Positions 62,368-64,000 of a stretch of DNA of 64,000 bases are shown piece after piece. The notes beneath the pieces are model-generated. The model was not told the origin of the DNA. It ran no database searches and was given only the letters and a program-made list of their open reading frames with translations. The DNA is from an uncultured Candidatus Melainabacteria bacterium. GTDB taxonomy: Bacteria > Cyanobacteriota > Vampirovibrionia > Gastranaerophilales > Gastranaerophilaceae. Position 1 is the stretch's first letter; each line of letters opens with the position of its first letter. The translations under genes and the position numbers were made by a program. Where the stretch lies: positions 12,355 to 76,354 of the forward strand of contig CAKVIE010000010.1 in the NCBI GenBank assembly GCA_934754505.1, read 5' to 3'.

Positions 62368-63396
62368 TTATACTTTGTTTCTTTTTTCCATATCATACAA
62401 GCAATATGGCTGAGAGTGAAGTTTGCCGCTATAAGTCATCGAACGGTCGGAACATCCTCCACGACAAATTGCACCGTATTTACATTCGGCACAAATTCCG
62501 CCTAAATCGGATAATTCAAATCGTCTGTTATACTTAAATGCATTCGGATCATTCCAAATTTCTTTTAACGGTTTTTCTCTGATTGAGCCTTCTACATAAA
62601 TATCATCTTGCATAGAGAGGCAGCCGGTAATTTTTCCATCGCTTCGAATACCCAAAGTATCAATTCCGCCGCCGCAGCCGTCCCATTTTTTCATACCCAT
62701 TTCAGGCGTTAATTTAGAATAATAGCCTATACAATCGCCTTCCGTAATATCAATAATTCCTTTATAACGTTTTCTGTTTTCTGCAATAAATTTCGCAACG
62801 TGATAAAAATCTGTATCTTCAACCGCCCATTCTTTTGGCATTCTGCCTCTGATATTAGCTGTTTGAATTTGCCATACATCAACTTGATGTTCCAACAAAA
62901 GTTTTTTAATATCTTCTAACTCATTGATATTGCCCTTATGGATTGTTGAAACAACAGCAATCATTATATTTTCTTTTTTAAGTTTGTCAAAAACTTCCAT
63001 TAAATGGTCAAAAACGCCTTCTTTTCCTCTTATATAATCATGCATTTTGGCAGTTGCACCATCAAGGCTGAAACCTAAATATTTAATACCAATTTCTTTT
63101 AAAAGAGAAATTGCATCATCATTTATCGCAAATCCGTTCGAAATAAAATTACAATCCATTCCAAAAGATTTTATTCTGCTTGCAAGAGCCGGCCAATCTT
63201 TTCTCATAAAAGGCTCGCCGCCGGAGAGAATAATTCTTTTACAACCCAAATCCGATAATTGTTCTATTAAATCAAAAGCCTCACCTGTTGAAAGTTCTTG
63301 CGGTCTTTTGTGAATATCAGCATTAGATGCACAATGTAAACAACTTATATTACAACTTAATGTAATTTCCCACACAACAGTATTTAATTTATACAT
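62368..63396 (-). CDS. SPASM-domain radical SAM peptide-modifying enzyme, possible splicease
   Basis: A 342-aa protein. The radical SAM motif is C15-x3-C19-x2-C22 (CNISCLHC), with the SAM-binding SGGEPFMRKDW. A C-terminal SPASM domain binds two auxiliary Fe-S clusters (DGCGGGIDTLGIRSDG, GCLSMQ, CAECKYGAICRGGCSDRS). SPASM enzymes modify ribosomal peptides (PqqE, thioether and splicease types). It is divergent from a protein with repeated Ile-Tyr-Gly-Ile-Pro units, the XYG motif processed by PlpX-type spliceases, so tyramine excision is a reasoned guess. It lacks an obvious RRE domain; no PlpY-like partner is seen in the window. AAAGGAGA ribosome site. Confidence 0.88.
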   Translation of the reverse strand: MYKLNTVVWEITLSCNISCLHCASNADIHKRPQELSTGEAFDLIEQLSDLGCKRIILSGGEPFMRKDWPALASRIKSFGMDCNFISNGFAINDDAISLLKEIGIKYLGFSLDGATAKMHDYIRGKEGVFDHLMEVFDKLKKENIMIAVVSTIHKGNINELEDIKKLLLEHQVDVWQIQTANIRGRMPKEWAVEDTDFYHVAKFIAENRKRYKGIIDITEGDCIGYYSKLTPEMGMKKWDGCGGGIDTLGIRSDGKITGCLSMQDDIYVEGSIREKPLKEIWNDPNAFKYNRRFELSDLGGICAECKYGAICRGGCSDRSMTYSGKLHSQPYCLYDMEKRNKV

Positions 63397-63464
63397 ATTT
63401 TCTCCTTTTTTTTATAATAACGTATTTTTTTTCAAAATATTGTTAATCTTTGTAAAAAAATTCT

Positions 63465-63492
63465 TTGAGATTATAAATAAAAGGACTATAAT
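63465..63492 (+). promoter_or_regulatory. Promoter of the repeat-protein gene
   Basis: TTGAGA (63465-63470), a 16-bp spacer and a perfect TATAAT (63487-63492) lie 41 nt before the start, with AAAGGAG between. One of the best promoter matches in the window. Confidence 0.7.
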
Positions 63493-63533
63493 GACGTTAT
63501 TGGATTTGTAGTATAAAAATTAAAGGAGTTCTA

Positions 63534-64000
63534 ATGGGTATAAGCGATAATTTTAAGAAATTATTGAACGCTTCTGCTAAAGCCAAAAGGAACAATGTTC
63601 AAACCGAAATGAACAAAGTTGAGGTTGCTAAAGACACAAAATCATCTAATATAGAAGTTCAAAAATTTCAAAATTCTGTAACAAAAAGCATTAATTTGCA
63701 AGAAAAAAACAGTACAAAAGATATATCATTTAACAATTCAAAAACTTTTAACGGAGATATAACTGACGAGCAATTACAAGAAATGGCTGCAAGAAAGCTT
63801 ATTTATGGAATTCCCAAACAACCGGATTCACCCAAAGCTACAATGCCATCAACAATACACAATGTAATTTACGGAATTCCAAACCAGCCTGAAGACCCTG
63901 AAACTCCGAAACCAACAATGTCTTCAACAATACACAATGTAATTTACGGAATTCCAAACCAGCCTGAAGACCCTGAAACTCCGAAACCGACAATGTCTTC
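63534..64000 (+). CDS. Tandem-repeat protein with IYGIP units, candidate RiPP precursor (partial)
   Basis: The reading frame from ATG 63534 stays open to the window end (155 complete codons). Residues 1-80 are a polar, Lys/Asn/Ser-rich leader-like part without signal peptide, followed by ITDEQLQEMAARKL. From residue 90 the sequence is repetitive: unit 1 (90-111, 22 aa) and unit 2 (112-136, 25 aa) are complete and unit 3 (from 137) runs off. Each starts IYGIP, continues with a Pro/Glu/Thr-rich stretch and, where complete, ends STIHNV. Radical SAM spliceases act on XYG motifs. AAAGGAG lies upstream. A structural repeat protein is the alternative. No family recognised. Confidence 0.75.
   Translation, partial: MGISDNFKKLLNASAKAKRNNVQTEMNKVEVAKDTKSSNIEVQKFQNSVTKSINLQEKNSTKDISFNNSKTFNGDITDEQLQEMAARKLIYGIPKQPDSPKATMPSTIHNVIYGIPNQPEDPETPKPTMSSTIHNVIYGIPNQPEDPETPKPTMS
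63801..64000 (+). repeat. 75-bp coding tandem repeats (IYGIP units)
   Basis: Units start at 63801 (66 bp, divergent), 63867 and 63942, giving a 75-bp period. The second and third units differ by one silent base over the visible overlap (CCA to CCG, proline). The near identity at DNA level indicates recent duplication or homogenisation. The array continues past the window. Confidence 0.9.

Noticed and set aside
63801..64000. CRISPR array
   Set aside because: The repeats are directly adjacent, in frame and coding, with no unique spacers. No other array, transposase or integrase was seen in the window.

Overview
The window reads as a stretch of chromosome from a fermentative, Gram-negative, AT-rich bacterium, most likely a non-photosynthetic relative of the Cyanobacteria (Vampirovibrionia/'Melainabacteria', probably a gut Gastranaerophilales). 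The evidence is mixed. The ATP synthase operon has the cyanobacterial order a-c-b'-b-delta-alpha-gamma, with both b' and b subunits and with beta/epsilon absent. An SLH-domain surface protein and a CsaB-type pyruvyltransferase occur with lipid A and Mla lipid-transport genes. AdhE, Rex and two [FeFe]-hydrogenase-type proteins point to anaerobic fermentation. No photosynthesis gene is seen. The placement is an inference; no database was searched.

Layout. 1-2.6 kb: AI-2E-type permease (cut by the window edge) and an SLH protein. 2.8-5.6 kb: a small membrane protein, mutL and an MlaE-type permease. 5.6-8.3 kb: pilT and an amino-acid:cation symporter. 8.6-9.2 kb: a helical protein of unknown function. 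9.2-18 kb: a redox block of cysteine hydrolase, group B-like [FeFe] hydrogenase, two thioredoxin-like [2Fe-2S] proteins, a SpoIIE-type phosphatase, a PAS-containing sensory [FeFe] hydrogenase homologue, Rex and AdhE. 18-24.1 kb: envelope genes (GT9, lpxK, mlaD/F/E, an orphan oppF-like ATPase). 24.3-26.2 kb: an unknown protein, a radical SAM protein and tRNA-Leu(CAA). 26.2-30.7 kb: ilvH, ilvB, metK, rpsO and an NTF2-like protein. 30.8-33.5 kb: gltX convergent with rpsL-rpsG. 33.6-40.1 kb: rluD-like, lspA, secreted and membrane proteins, GT9 and comEC. 40.1-48.6 kb: atpB-E-F'-F-H-A-G followed by a very large AsmA-like protein. 48.6-54.7 kb: an Orn/Lys/Arg decarboxylase, a tandem HExxH protein, a MinC with a huge acidic linker, a dTDP-glucose dehydratase and an acetyltransferase. 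54.7-60.2 kb: ligA, two small envelope genes, a hisC-HAD fusion and hisB. 60.2-62.2 kb: csaB and a sugar kinase. 62.4-64 kb: a SPASM radical SAM enzyme divergent from a protein with tandem repeats that runs off the window.

The most striking part is the right end. A SPASM radical SAM enzyme is divergently paired, across 137 bp, with a small-protein gene whose C-terminal part is a tandem array of about 25-residue units, each opening with Ile-Tyr-Gly-Ile-Pro. XYG is the hallmark of substrates of radical SAM spliceases, which excise tyramine to leave alpha-keto-beta-amino acids, so this is a candidate multi-site spliceotide-type RiPP system. Second is the Rex/AdhE/sensory hydrogenase/phosphatase/catalytic hydrogenase block, which looks like a complete redox or H2 sensing and response unit. 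Other points of note are the HisC-HAD fusion beside hisB, a tandem metalloprotease-like protein whose first copy has lost its zinc motif, and a possible pseudoknot leader in front of metK.
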